From positions 1-28,225 of IMG/VR virus record IMGVR_UViG_3300025072_000032: DNA of 28,225 nt, one strand, 5' to 3'. Positions within the stretch are counted from its first letter, which is position 1. The number at the start of each line of letters is the position of its first letter. Shown piece after piece: positions 7,726 through 16,438 of the stretch. The stretch comes from a virus. The position numbers and the translations under genes are program-made. The notes below the pieces were generated by a model. It was not told the DNA's origin. It saw nothing but the letters and a program-made list of their open reading frames with translations, and made no database searches.

Positions 7726-8022
7726 CTACGAAATGAACGTAGCAGTCCACGAAAAAGTATCTGGAGCCCCAGCGTTAGCATCAATCCACACTGATCCGTT
7801 GTCCGCAGTGGACCCATCACTAGTGTTGATGTTTACCTGGGGCACAGCGACATCGAGGTCATCTTGGTTTCCCGTGATGGCGAAATTAATGATGTACCCG
7901 TTTGGAAAAATGTCAGCCTGTGCCCCACTGGTGCTGGCTTCAATCGTCCCAGAAATCTGGGTGGCATTCCCCAAGGAAACCCTGGAGGTTGCGTCAATAG
8001 TGAAATCTCCCGCAGCCATCAA
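7726..8022 (-). CDS. Small beta-rich virion-like protein (98 aa)
   Basis: ATG at 8022 is preceded by GAGGAGGCC. The sequence FTIDATSRVSLGNATQISGTIEAST through VWIDANAGAPDTFSWTATFIS is rich in Thr, Ser, Asn and Asp with alternating hydrophobics, typical of an immunoglobulin-like or jelly-roll virion accessory domain. It lies 12 bp after the major capsid gene and should be strongly co-expressed with it. No specific family is recognised; a head-decoration role is plausible. Confidence 0.6.
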   Translation of the reverse strand: MMAAGDFTIDATSRVSLGNATQISGTIEASTSGAQADIFPNGYIINFAITGNQDDLDVAVPQVNINTSDGSTADNGSVWIDANAGAPDTFSWTATFIS

Positions 8023-8034
8023 AGGCCTCCTCTA

Positions 8035-9024
8035 TCAAGTAATGCCGGTGAGCTTGCCCATTTTACGACGGTTGTCTGTCGCAAGGTTGCCCTGGAAGAA
8101 AATCTGCGTCACCAGTGCATCCTGATTGATGGGCTTCTGGAAGCCGCCCTCAGCCATAGCGAAGTTCGCATCGCTGTGGACGAAGAAGAAGAGGTGCTTG
8201 CTGTTGTACATCTGAAGCTCACCGCTGGTGCAGTAAGCGTCCCACTCAACAGGCACGCCCTTGAAGATCAGCTTCTCAACGCCGGAATCGGCACCACCAC
8301 TAGGATTGGGACCATAACGGACCTGCGGGAAGATCAGCGCCTCAAGGGCCTCGTGGACCGTCTGAGTCGTGACCATGAAGTCAGGCGAAGAACTCGCCCC
8401 GCCCTTGCCCTGCTTACAGGAGTTGTAAACAGTCCGCATGTCAGGCAGGAGATTGACCGCAGCCGCACCAACAGACGTAGCGACCTGATTCTGCCACTGC
8501 GTGTTGGCCGTTGCCACCGAGGCGTAAGCCGTGGTGCCAGGAGTCGTCTCAAGCATGGCCGCGAAGCCAGTAAGCTGCTTGCTCCCAGTGCCAGTGCCAT
8601 CGGAGAAAACTCCAGTGGCAATGATGTCAGCCAGAGACATAGCGGCCTGACCCATCTTCTCCTGCTGGAGGCTCGTCAGACGCGACGGGCCCTTGTTGCT
8701 ACGCAGTTCCCTACCATGGACAGAAACCGAGGCCGACGCCTGCTTCCAGCTATAAAAAGCCGCCGTCATGCCAGCCTGGGCCGTGGTGTCCAGGGACTCG
8801 TAATCAGAATACCACTTCGCAGTGGTGTTCTTGCCGTGCATAATGCCGACACGCATACGCTCACCACCTTCAACTACCTTGACGCGGCCAGACCCTCTCA
8901 GCCACTGCAAGACAACGTCGTTATCAAAAACGTTGTCCTGAAGCGCCCCCGAGTTCAGCACCCTCTTCAAGGTGGTCGTCAGCAGTGGAGCATATGTGAG
9001 TGTCAGACTGGTTTCACCAGCCAT
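8035..9024 (-). CDS. Major capsid protein (329 aa)
   Basis: ATG at 9024 has a good TAGGAG site. The sequence LTLTYAPLLTTTLKRVLNSGALQDNVFDNDVVLQWLRGSG resembles the N-terminal segment of HK97-fold capsid proteins of environmental phages that lack a fused protease. KVVEGGERMRVGIMHGKNTTAKWYSDYESLD (about 50-80) looks like the E-loop and following strand, and DFMVTTQTVHEALEAL (about 215-230) with LIFKGVPVEWDAYC fits the P- and A-domain core that is usually best conserved. Its size and position directly after scaffold agree. It is probably the most abundant virion protein. The assignment rests on family resemblance and order, not a search. Confidence 0.85.
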   Translation of the reverse strand: MAGETSLTLTYAPLLTTTLKRVLNSGALQDNVFDNDVVLQWLRGSGRVKVVEGGERMRVGIMHGKNTTAKWYSDYESLDTTAQAGMTAAFYSWKQASASVSVHGRELRSNKGPSRLTSLQQEKMGQAAMSLADIIATGVFSDGTGTGSKQLTGFAAMLETTPGTTAYASVATANTQWQNQVATSVGAAAVNLLPDMRTVYNSCKQGKGGASSSPDFMVTTQTVHEALEALIFPQVRYGPNPSGGADSGVEKLIFKGVPVEWDAYCTSGELQMYNSKHLFFFVHSDANFAMAEGGFQKPINQDALVTQIFFQGNLATDNRRKMGKLTGIT

Positions 9025-9033
9025 GACTTACTC

Positions 9034-10023
9034 CTACTTGGTTAGTTCGGGCAATTCCCGGTAGGATGCGGCCACCGCACGCGCTATAGTGTCCGTGAGA
9101 GGTTCACCCTTACGATAGATCCCGTTATCTCTGGTTTTTCCAGTGCTACGGGGTCTATTCTCGGTGGTTGCCTGACGCGAAGCACGGTTCTTGTCGATTC
9201 TGCCCTGTTCAGTCTGCTGAGTTTCAGCTTCCTGTCCACGAGCAGTATCCAGAAGAGTCTCCCAGTTGGCCAGGACATACAAGTCTGTGGCCGACAGGCC
9301 GCGCTGAGGGTCATAGATTCGGTCAAAGACCTCACTAGTCCGCTGCTGCGCGTCTTCTGCAAACAAGAATTTACCATCAGCATCCCTAGCCCCAAACTTC
9401 TCCCCCCATACCTCGATGCCCTTATTCACATCAGCATCGACAAAGGCCTTTGAGTCAGCTTCGACTTTTTCGGCCTCCAGTTGATCCCGTCTCACCATGC
9501 CCTGCGCCTCTGCTTGTTGATCAAACAGACGCTGGAACAGTTCACGCTGATCAGGGGTCATCTTGTTGATGGGATCATTTGGATCTGGTGCTGCTTCTGG
9601 CTCCTCAGGTTCGTGGCGCTGGCGTTCGGTGAAAGCTCCTTCAAGTTCCGCTATGCGCTCACGCATCTCTGCTTGTGCGTCTCGGTAATCCTCACGGGTT
9701 TGGTTATAGCCGCGCTGTAGGCCGCGAATCACTTCCGCGTGTTCATGCCCGAGTTGATTTTCAACATCTTGGAGCAATACGTCGATTCCAGGCTTCTTAC
9801 CCTCATCAGAGTTTTGGGCCGACTCGCCTTGTGGCGACGTACCCTCACCGTCCGGTTGGGAATCCTGGGGGGAAGGCTCCTGTTCCTCCCCTAATGTCCT
9901 CTGCATGGTTTCAATGGCGTCAGTATGCTCCTGGGTCTCCTGGGCGATAATGTCGCGCATGGCTTCACTAACGTCTTGGATATCAGTCGCATCGTCATCA
10001 ACCTGTGAGGGAACAAGATTCAT
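9034..10023 (-). CDS. Capsid scaffolding protein (329 aa)
   Basis: The protein is highly charged, rich in Glu, Gln, Asp and Arg, with long predicted coiled-coil helices (HAEVIRGLQRGYNQTREDYR through MRERIAELEGAFTERQRHEP, about 95-140). A Pro/Gln/Ser-rich disordered N-terminal region (SPQDSQPDGEGTSPQGESAQ) and a basic C-terminal region follow the usual scaffold layout, where the C-terminus binds the capsid shell. It lies 9 bp upstream of the capsid gene, the classical order. Start ATG at 10023 has AAGGAGTTG upstream. A protease fusion is not visible. Scaffold is inferred from composition and order and is well supported. Confidence 0.85.
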   Translation of the reverse strand: MNLVPSQVDDDATDIQDVSEAMRDIIAQETQEHTDAIETMQRTLGEEQEPSPQDSQPDGEGTSPQGESAQNSDEGKKPGIDVLLQDVENQLGHEHAEVIRGLQRGYNQTREDYRDAQAEMRERIAELEGAFTERQRHEPEEPEAAPDPNDPINKMTPDQRELFQRLFDQQAEAQGMVRRDQLEAEKVEADSKAFVDADVNKGIEVWGEKFGARDADGKFLFAEDAQQRTSEVFDRIYDPQRGLSATDLYVLANWETLLDTARGQEAETQQTEQGRIDKNRASRQATTENRPRSTGKTRDNGIYRKGEPLTDTIARAVAASYRELPELTK

Positions 10024-10096
10024 CCTGCAACTCCTTTGTTAGAAGCGCCCCGTCCCAGTCATCCCTGACCGCGTAGGCACTCCATGTGCAACGGGA

Positions 10097-10264
10097 CTAC
10101 AGACTCGTTATTACCTGGGCCAAGGTGTCACGAAGTTTCTTCACTGCCTTTTCGGTCAGGACGATGGACTGGACTCCGTCCAGATCCGTGGTCTTGCCAG
10201 TAAGACCTTCGTGAACTTCAATCAATGCCTGCTGGTTCTTGGTCGGCTTCTTGGCTTTGGCCAT
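10097..10264 (-). CDS. Small basic hypothetical protein (55 aa)
   Basis: A short frame whose ATG at 10264 overlaps the TAA of the FmdB-like gene (TAATG). It starts MAKAKKPTKNQQALIEVHEG and ends KLRDTLAQVITSL. Basic N-terminus, then a helix; no family recognised. It lies between the FmdB-like gene and scaffold. Coupling and an uninterrupted frame with phage-like codon use support it. The remaining 73 bp to the scaffold start (10024-10096) show no gene. Confidence 0.6.
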   Translation of the reverse strand: MAKAKKPTKNQQALIEVHEGLTGKTTDLDGVQSIVLTEKAVKKLRDTLAQVITSL

Positions 10265-10704
10265 TATGCGTCTCTCATTTTAGCAGGGACCCAATCGCCC
10301 CCGGCGTTCTGGACTGTGACATCACTTTCCTTGAAGCTGGCCGCTTCGCGACCTTCCTTCTGCTGCTGATCAAAGGACCGGCCCCTAGGCTTCGTGGGCT
10401 TGACTGAACTAGGTGCATTCTTATCCCAGTTCCTCGCCCCGCCTACGGGATCACCTGTCTCTTGCAGGTTGAGGGCCTTGAGAACCTGCTTCTTCTCCCG
10501 CCTGCCGTTGATATCCATGTCCAGGGACTCATCGTAGTAGGCTTCAAACGGCTGGAATCCCATCGCAGCAGACACGGGAAATTCACGTACTGTTTCGCCG
10601 CCGCATATAATACAAGTTGGAGGTGGCTTCTCAAGGTCTTTTAAGGGGATGTTTAGTTCTTTTATCTCCCCACAGTCCTTGCATGTAGTGTCGTATAGTG
10701 GCAC
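10264..10704 (-). CDS. FmdB-type zinc-ribbon protein (146 aa)
   Basis: MPLYDTTCKDCGEIKELNIP followed by CIICGGETVREFP is the FmdB-family zinc ribbon, with Cys at 8, 11, 31 and 34 and the typical MPLYDY-like start. The remaining 100 residues are a charged, probably disordered tail (NGRREKKQVLKALNLQ, PTKPRGRSFDQQQKEGREA). FmdB-domain proteins were first described as putative regulators and are frequent between portal and scaffold or capsid genes in tailed phages, where their role is unknown. It could act as a regulator of late genes or as an assembly factor. Confidence 0.85.
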   Translation of the reverse strand: MPLYDTTCKDCGEIKELNIPLKDLEKPPPTCIICGGETVREFPVSAAMGFQPFEAYYDESLDMDINGRREKKQVLKALNLQETGDPVGGARNWDKNAPSSVKPTKPRGRSFDQQQKEGREAASFKESDVTVQNAGGDWVPAKMRDA

Positions 10705-10718
10705 TATTGCTGGGGCTC

Positions 10719-11999
10719 CTAGAATTGTTTAGTGGGACGGAATGAGCGAGCAGGACTAATTGGTGGCCGCCCCTGCCCTAGAAATTGCAGGAGAGCAGTC
10801 TTCATGCCCTCGGGCATAAAATTTAGCAGGGATTCTGCTTCTGAAAGTTCCTGCTTGGACGGCTCCTTATTGATCTGGTCAATGGATTCCTGTGTCCTAC
10901 CCCCAGATCGTCCACCTGGGGCCGCGTCAGCGGCTGCCTGATTAAATGCTCCCGTGGGCCTAATGCTGCTCCCCTCTCGTCGGAAGAGATTTCCCTGGAC
11001 TGCCTGCTCTGCGCTTCTAGCGGCAGCCTGTTGTGGAGCAACGGCCCTGGCAATCGCGTCATTGCCGAATGACTGCGGCGGTCTTGCGGGAGGAGTTGCG
11101 GACGCAGTATTGCCAGAAGGAGGCAACTGAAGACCGCCTACCTCACTCTGTATCTGCGAGAAGGCGCTGTTAGGATTGGGCATAAGAGGATCTCTACCCT
11201 GAAGCCTGGATGCCTGCTGAAGGCCCAGTCTCTGGCGATCCGTTACCTCTGGTCGCTCATCTAAGTCAGACTGGGGGCCAAATCGGTCAACAGCCGAGGG
11301 ACCACGGGGCGGGAGGGCTGGAGCCGTGGGCTCATTCGCTCCCAATTTTGGGGCATCTGTGGGCGTGGGAGGAGGAGGGCGCCTGATCCTCGCTATGGCA
11401 TCCTCGTGAGTCAGCCCGCCTACTCGCTCTGGAGGAGCGATGCGCCCACCTCTGCGCTCTGGAGGAGTGATGCGCTGTTGATCTTCTATGCCATATGGAT
11501 CCACCTTGTCTGTCAGGTGAGGAGTCTGCGGCTTCTCGCTCTCGTCGAGGCTGCGGAGATAGGACTTGGCCCGATTCCCTTCACCAAGACGTTCGCCGCC
11601 TGTGGACGTTCTCCCGGCTCGTCCTGTGACGCCGCCCGCCGTAGGGCTTTTTACGCCAAGCTCATCCCGCTTGTCCATGATGTCTTCGGCTTCAGCCTCG
11701 GGAAATCCAGCCCCAAGCAAGGCCTTGAGCTTGTCTTCTTTTTCTCTGGCCCTAACAGAAGCAGCGGCTTCAGACTGCTCAGCAAAGCCAAATCTGCCGC
11801 CGCCTGAGCTTCTGGGCTTCGTTGGCTCTGTGGCTTTTGTCGGCTCCGTAGAAGTAAGGGCATCCTCCTCTCTCTTCTTTTTTTCCTCTTCTCTTTTCTT
11901 TTTTTCACGCCTGTTTTGTAGATTGCGAGCAAGAGCGCCAACGCCAGCACTCGCCCCGCCCAAGGCTCCAATAAGAAAAGCGTCCTTTTTAGATGCCAT
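10719..11999 (-). CDS. Pro/Arg/Gln-rich hypothetical protein downstream of portal (426 aa)
   Basis: ATG at 11999 overlaps the TAA of portal (TAATG). The N-terminus FLIGALGGASAGVGALARNL is a short Gly/Ala-rich hydrophobic helix followed by a very basic/acidic stretch (NRREKKKREEEKKKREED). The rest is low-complexity, rich in Pro, Arg, Gly, Ser and Gln, ending in a more ordered segment (LSEAESLLNFMPEGMKTALLQFLGQGRPP). Such proteins next to portal are often minor head or internal virion (ejection) proteins, and the hydrophobic N-terminal helix would fit membrane contact during ejection. This is inference; no family is recognised. Confidence 0.65.
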   Translation of the reverse strand: MASKKDAFLIGALGGASAGVGALARNLQNRREKKKREEEKKKREEDALTSTEPTKATEPTKPRSSGGGRFGFAEQSEAAASVRAREKEDKLKALLGAGFPEAEAEDIMDKRDELGVKSPTAGGVTGRAGRTSTGGERLGEGNRAKSYLRSLDESEKPQTPHLTDKVDPYGIEDQQRITPPERRGGRIAPPERVGGLTHEDAIARIRRPPPPTPTDAPKLGANEPTAPALPPRGPSAVDRFGPQSDLDERPEVTDRQRLGLQQASRLQGRDPLMPNPNSAFSQIQSEVGGLQLPPSGNTASATPPARPPQSFGNDAIARAVAPQQAAARSAEQAVQGNLFRREGSSIRPTGAFNQAAADAAPGGRSGGRTQESIDQINKEPSKQELSEAESLLNFMPEGMKTALLQFLGQGRPPISPARSFRPTKQF

Positions 12000-14077
12000 T
12001 ATACCGTCTCCGACGATGCCGCTTCGTTGGACGGGGAAGAAGCCGCCCTATTGAATTGTCTAGGTAGTGCTGGACCAATCTGGTTCTCTGCCTCAACCTC
12101 CTGCGGGGGGCCATCAAGAGTCGGACCTCCCGTAGGAACCTGACCTGGGGTGCCCTCCAGTAGGCCTGAAATGGCCTGTTGTACTAGTGGATCTAGGCCT
12201 TCCTGGCCCTGCTGCTCTTGGATCATGGGCAGGATCTCCTCAGGAGACTGCTCCCCATACCCGCGTGTAAGTAGACGCTCGGCAATCTTGGCCAGATTTA
12301 CCGGCTGACCATACTGCTGCTGGAAGATGCCGTTGAGTCCTGCGAAGAGATTGAGCAAGTCTAGGTGGTTCTTGCGCTCCAAGGCTAGATTTGCCTGATG
12401 AGACGAGACATCAATCTTGAACCTATACTCGCCTTTAGAGACGCTATCTGACACATTTACCCACTCTTCAGCCTTGGGATTGATCAAGAACAACCGCTCA
12501 GGACGGAACTGGGTAGTCATCTGCCAGAACTTACGGGCAGTGTTGATCTGGAAGTCCGCTAGGAGGCTCCCTCGCCGTGCTTCACGGGCTGAAGTCCTCC
12601 GCTCGTGGATAGATGCCTCCGTGGCTGTGTCCTGCTGAGGGACCGCAACGGGCTGTGGTGTGCCCGCTGATCTATCGAAGAACTGCTGGATAAGAGAAAG
12701 CATCTCCCCCTTCTCGGAGGAGATTCGCCCGAAATCTACTGCCTGCATGGGTGAGCCCGAAGACTTAGACATCCCCCTGATGGGGAACATGGTCATATCT
12801 GGGGCCTGAAGCATGTTATCCACAATGTCCTCTTCCAGAATATCTGAGTCATACATGATGATATTCTTGGACTTGCGGATCACATGCAGGTAGGAATCGA
12901 GGATCTCGTTAGCCAGCCCCTGGATGCTGTCGGCACCGGCCATAGCCAGCCCAGGCTTAGTGGCCCAGGAGGAGACTGTATTCTGGAAGTTGAGGACTTC
13001 GACGGGGTAGTTCTCTATAGTAGTAAAAGGCCATTCCTCATCCTCTCTGAGGAACTCATCGTGGCCCATGGCCATGACCCAGAGCATATCCCGACGACCA
13101 TCGTCAAATGGGAAGTCCTTGGCCCAGATCTCCCACAACTCGACCATGCCAAAATCGTCCTCCATGTCTTCACCGGAGAGGCCAGAAGGGGCATCGTCAG
13201 GGCGAGTAGAGGCCTCTAGGCCATCGAGGTTCTTGTAGTTGGGGTTGGCCTTTACGTCATCAAGGCGGCGGTGGGATCGAAAGGCAATCCACTGAGCGTC
13301 GTTGATCCCATCCTGGGCCAGGGGGTCGATCAGGAAGTCATCAGGCGGCCAGCGTACTCCAAAGGGAGCCTCCCATTGGATCGAGCTATTACGATCAGGG
13401 TCTGCCCGATCTTGAAACCGCTTATGCAACTTGATGTGGGAGTCGAGGACTGCGGCTACTGCGGGGTCTAGCTCTGGATCTTGCTGGGCAATGACGTGGG
13501 CTTCGATGTGGGCCACATGGTCGTGTTCTTCCATGACCCTCTGGGGCTGCCCTGTCATAAGGAATAGGGTTTCTGACTCTACATCGTCTGCAAAGTCATG
13601 GTCATCCCCGCCCTGTAGCTGGTGAATCACATCACCCACCCGCTGTTCCACGTCAGTCGTCCAGCCCAGTTTCTTCACTCCCCATGGGGTCAGAAATGCG
13701 TCGAGCAGCACCCGCTCATCTTGGCGGCGCTGCCCTGTTTCCTGATACCAGTAGTTGGAGACTGAAGAGACGACGGGGGCTCCATCAGTAGAGTCTTTAC
13801 TCTGTGCGCTGACGGAGAAACTAGGATTCCTCTCTAGGAGGTTAGCGATAGACTGATCAACCCACCCAAATACCAAGGAAGTCTTCACCCTAGATAGGTG
13901 ATCCTTGACATTCGACTGGTCTTGTGCGTGTTCCTCGCGCTCTGAAGATGGATCGTTCTGATACTGCTTGATCAGAACGTCAGCAGCTTCAAAGTGGGGC
14001 CTAACTCGGTCGGTAGCGAATCGAATCTGGCGTTGCCAGTAAGCAATCCGCTCCTCTTGGGTCTTACCTATGCTCAA
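11999..14077 (-). CDS. Portal protein (692 aa)
   Basis: The frame starts at TTG (14077) with AAGGAAGG upstream; no in-frame ATG lies near, so a TTG start is the best reading, an uncommon choice for a structural gene. The N-terminus (EERIAYWQRQIRFATDRVRP, later VKTSLVFGWVDQSIANLLERNPSFSV) matches portals of environmental phages, where a helical start leads to an R/K-T-x-V-F motif and a hydrophobic segment ending in RNP. Length suits a P22-like or podoviral portal (about 650-750). The middle has PDMTMFPIRGM and FGRISSEKGEMLSLIQQFFDRSAGTP, the stem and crown regions. It follows terminase, as expected. It forms the DNA-entry ring at one capsid vertex. Confidence 0.85.
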   Translation of the reverse strand: MSIGKTQEERIAYWQRQIRFATDRVRPHFEAADVLIKQYQNDPSSEREEHAQDQSNVKDHLSRVKTSLVFGWVDQSIANLLERNPSFSVSAQSKDSTDGAPVVSSVSNYWYQETGQRRQDERVLLDAFLTPWGVKKLGWTTDVEQRVGDVIHQLQGGDDHDFADDVESETLFLMTGQPQRVMEEHDHVAHIEAHVIAQQDPELDPAVAAVLDSHIKLHKRFQDRADPDRNSSIQWEAPFGVRWPPDDFLIDPLAQDGINDAQWIAFRSHRRLDDVKANPNYKNLDGLEASTRPDDAPSGLSGEDMEDDFGMVELWEIWAKDFPFDDGRRDMLWVMAMGHDEFLREDEEWPFTTIENYPVEVLNFQNTVSSWATKPGLAMAGADSIQGLANEILDSYLHVIRKSKNIIMYDSDILEEDIVDNMLQAPDMTMFPIRGMSKSSGSPMQAVDFGRISSEKGEMLSLIQQFFDRSAGTPQPVAVPQQDTATEASIHERRTSAREARRGSLLADFQINTARKFWQMTTQFRPERLFLINPKAEEWVNVSDSVSKGEYRFKIDVSSHQANLALERKNHLDLLNLFAGLNGIFQQQYGQPVNLAKIAERLLTRGYGEQSPEEILPMIQEQQGQEGLDPLVQQAISGLLEGTPGQVPTGGPTLDGPPQEVEAENQIGPALPRQFNRAASSPSNEAASSETV

Positions 14078-14111
14078 GGTGCGCCTTCCTTGGCGAATAA
14101 ATACTCTTGAG

Positions 14112-14141
14112 AAGATAATGCTTATTAATCTAGGAAGTCAA
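14112..14141 (-). promoter_or_regulatory. Candidate sigma70-like promoter before portal
   Basis: On the leftward strand TTGACT (14141-14136) and TATCTT (14117-14112) are separated by 18 bp, matching 5/6 and 4/6 of the consensus. They lie in a 65-bp AT-rich gap between terminase and portal, in a genome of clearly higher GC. This would let portal and capsid genes be expressed above terminase level. No other promoter of this quality is seen inside the operon. Confidence 0.45.
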
Positions 14142-14142
14142 G

Positions 14143-15759
14143 TTATAATTTCCCCTCCTGGGCCAGCTTATCCCAGTTGATTGAGTTGGGAGCTACTACA
14201 ATAGACTCTCTCGACCCCCCGTTCCTTTTGATCCTACGGTGTAGTTTGATGGATTCACCAAACGTAGTAGGTTCCATCTCTAAGACGCTCTCCTCCAAGG
14301 GTGTAAGACTCTTCCCTGGCTGGATATCGTCCATCATCATGCCGAACATGGACAATGCGTCGATCTGATCGTCGTTTTTACCAGCAGGGAAGCGGGTTAG
14401 CTCATAAAGGAAGGCATCTAGCCAGGGTGCTGACTCTGGAAGGAGGACTTTCCCCATCGAAGCCCTGGCTTGAATTGACCTAGCTCTGATTGTCTTATCG
14501 TGAGTCTCGGAATACTCCTCAACCCGACAGTAGGCCTTCCTCTCGGCCAGTCTTTTCTTCATGAATGGACCCACTGACCGCTGAATTTGTCCCTTTGCCA
14601 ACCCCCATTGGAGGGGTTTCCACTTGTTGATCAGGTCTGCCATGACGTCAATCCAGACATCAGGGTCAGTCCTCTCTCTCCATACATCTAGAATATATAT
14701 TTGATCTTCTGGGTCTACTCCGATGATCAAATGGACCGTATAATCCCCTGCATCAGCAGTTACGGCGAAGTCTGAAGCACCATATACGGCGAAATGAGTG
14801 GATCTCCGTTGCCCTCTGTCAGAGAGAGAGTCCATCGCCCGCTCTGCTTTGAACTTCTGAATGGCATCCATGGGGTCATATCGAGGAAACCAGCCGTGCT
14901 TGAAGTAGGCTCCCTCCTCCTCCATGGGTCTTTGCTGGTAGAGTGCTGACCATTCACGGGGTCCTACGGTCCTGCGGATCTGCTCTAGCGTCTCCTTTGG
15001 GTACCAAGCTGGCCAGAGAGCCTCACCCTCCTCCCTTCCTAGGGGGTCGTCAGGGTATGCTAGGGCCGCTAGGTCAATCAATTCCCACTTATCGCCACCA
15101 TTGTCCTGTTCTAGGAGGAGCCTGCCGGCAAGGTCGTCGTCATGCCATCGCGTTTGCAGGAGAATGATACTGGCCCCTGGCATCAAGCGCGTGTAAAGAA
15201 CAGAGCGGTACCAGTTCCATACTCTGTCTCGCTCCAACTTGGAGTCGGCTTCGGCTCGACCCTTCAAGGGGTCATCAATGACGGCAAGATGGGCACCACG
15301 TCCCGTGAGTGAACCGCCCACTCCTGCTGCTTTGTAGGCCCCTCCTAGGCCCGTAGACCACCTGTCAGCGGCCTTGCTGTCTGCGGCTAGCTTCACCGTA
15401 GGGAAGAGGCGCTTGAACTCATCAGACTGGACACACCCCCTGACCATCCTGCCAAAATCAGCAGCGAAATCATCCTGATATGTGGCACAGATGATCTGGC
15501 GAGTAGGCCACTTCCCTATATACCACGCGGGCAGGCGAACCGAAACGATCTCCGATTTGCCGTGCCTGGGTGGGATTGTGATAATGAGCCGCTGATCATC
15601 CTTAGATGCGGCCCTAGCAACAGCCTCGATCACCATGGAATGATGAGGCCCAGCCTCGTATTGAGGCATGGTGTAGCGCACGAACTCCTCTAGATCCGCC
15701 CTGGCCATCTTCCTGGCGAGGAGTTCTTGGGCTGCCTGCTGTTGGCTGACCTTGCTCAT
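14143..15759 (-). CDS. terL: Terminase large subunit (538 aa)
   Basis: Packaging ATPase and nuclease. The ATPase domain has the Walker A variant IPPRHGKSE (62-70), the Walker B strand LAVIDDP (158-164) and the coupling motif LLQTRWHDDD (200-209), all diagnostic of phage TerL. The C-terminal nuclease domain (about 325-480) contains YGASDFAVTADAGDY with the first acidic metal ligands, IIGVDPEDQIYILDVWRE, and the late acidic motif GKNDDQIDAL. ATG at 15759 overlaps the stop of the upstream small gene by 4 bp. Its length fits the family. It docks on portal to translocate and cut DNA. Confidence 0.96.
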   Translation of the reverse strand: MSKVSQQQAAQELLARKMARADLEEFVRYTMPQYEAGPHHSMVIEAVARAASKDDQRLIITIPPRHGKSEIVSVRLPAWYIGKWPTRQIICATYQDDFAADFGRMVRGCVQSDEFKRLFPTVKLAADSKAADRWSTGLGGAYKAAGVGGSLTGRGAHLAVIDDPLKGRAEADSKLERDRVWNWYRSVLYTRLMPGASIILLQTRWHDDDLAGRLLLEQDNGGDKWELIDLAALAYPDDPLGREEGEALWPAWYPKETLEQIRRTVGPREWSALYQQRPMEEEGAYFKHGWFPRYDPMDAIQKFKAERAMDSLSDRGQRRSTHFAVYGASDFAVTADAGDYTVHLIIGVDPEDQIYILDVWRERTDPDVWIDVMADLINKWKPLQWGLAKGQIQRSVGPFMKKRLAERKAYCRVEEYSETHDKTIRARSIQARASMGKVLLPESAPWLDAFLYELTRFPAGKNDDQIDALSMFGMMMDDIQPGKSLTPLEESVLEMEPTTFGESIKLHRRIKRNGGSRESIVVAPNSINWDKLAQEGKL

Positions 15760-16157
15760 TTGACCCCGAGTAGCTCCTTAGCCTTACCAAGAAATCTACC
15801 AGAAGCGCCTATCGCCTTGGCGAATTGCTCCTGTGCTTGCAGCGCCTGTTGGCCAAATGGGTCCTGAATAAGCTGCTGGTGAAACTCGTGTTTAGCCTGG
15901 GCAGTCTTCTGCTTCATTATGTCGTTGATCTGCACGGGCACAGCCGCATTCTTCCACTGGTTGAACATCTGGCTCATCTGATTGCGCTCATAGGCGGAAC
16001 CCGCAGTCTCCTCGCTCAGGAGGGCCTTCTCGGCCTCCAGGGCCTGCCGCTGCTTAGAGATGCAGGATTCCATCTTGACCCAGACCTCATCGAACTCACC
16101 CTCATCCTCCAGGGTGACGGTGTCATCCCCGATGGTACACTCCCTAGTCACCTTCAT
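15756..16157 (-). CDS. Helical hypothetical protein between TerS and TerL (133 aa)
   Basis: Chosen start is ATG at 16157 (MKVTRECTIGDDTVTLEDEG), giving a 14-bp overlap with the upstream gene and an AAGG site. A longer frame from 16325 (189 aa) would overlap the upstream Cys-cluster gene by 182 bp and is less likely. The N-terminal 30 residues look beta-type and acidic; from residue 35 to the end the protein is mostly helix (SKQRQALEAEKALLSEE, TAQAKHEFHQQLIQDPFGQQ, ALQAQEQFAKAIGASGRFLG). The 4-bp ATGA overlap with TerL suggests coupled translation. A packaging accessory role is plausible from position; no family is recognised. Confidence 0.7.
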   Translation of the reverse strand: MKVTRECTIGDDTVTLEDEGEFDEVWVKMESCISKQRQALEAEKALLSEETAGSAYERNQMSQMFNQWKNAAVPVQINDIMKQKTAQAKHEFHQQLIQDPFGQQALQAQEQFAKAIGASGRFLGKAKELLGVK

Positions 16158-16437
16158 CCAGCATTGCCCTTTCCGCCTGAAGCGCCTCAGCATTGTGGAA
16201 ACACCACGCCCTTTTAGCGGCGTCCATCTTGCACCCTCCTGTACATTCAGTGTTTCCATCAGCACATCTACCGCAGAGGTATCCTCTGATCGTCTCCTTG
16301 TATTTCCAATATTTAGGCTCGCCAAAGCCCCTCAACCAGTTGTTTCCAGGCTCCTCCACCTTGGAATTGTCTTGCACTGCCGATTTAAGAGTCTCGGTAA
16401 ATAGTGCGCTGAAGGTATTTGCTGGCTGCGTGGCCAA
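16144..16437 (-). CDS. Cys-cluster (zinc-finger-like) protein (97 aa)
   Basis: ATG at 16437 follows the TerS stop by 1 bp. Residues 53-81 hold a dense cluster, C55-x2-C58-x6-C65-x3-C69, then C79 and H81 (YLCGRCADGNTECTGGCK, AWCFHN), suggesting one or two bound zinc ions. The C-terminus (NAEALQAERAMLDEG) is helical. It sits between the terminase subunits, so a DNA-packaging or regulatory role is possible. No named family is recognised. Confidence 0.65.
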   Translation of the reverse strand: MATQPANTFSALFTETLKSAVQDNSKVEEPGNNWLRGFGEPKYWKYKETIRGYLCGRCADGNTECTGGCKMDAAKRAWCFHNAEALQAERAMLDEGD

Positions 16438-16438
16438 A

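Noticed and set aside
7864-9045. 393-codon rightward frame opposite the capsid gene
   Set aside because: It is antisense to the well-supported major capsid gene, lacks a ribosome binding site and its protein is Arg/His/Leu-rich without domain character; it is a codon-bias shadow.
16158-16325. Extended N-terminus (56 residues) of the gene between TerS and TerL
   Set aside because: It would overlap the Cys-cluster gene by 182 bp; the internal ATG at 16157 gives a normal short overlap and a better context.
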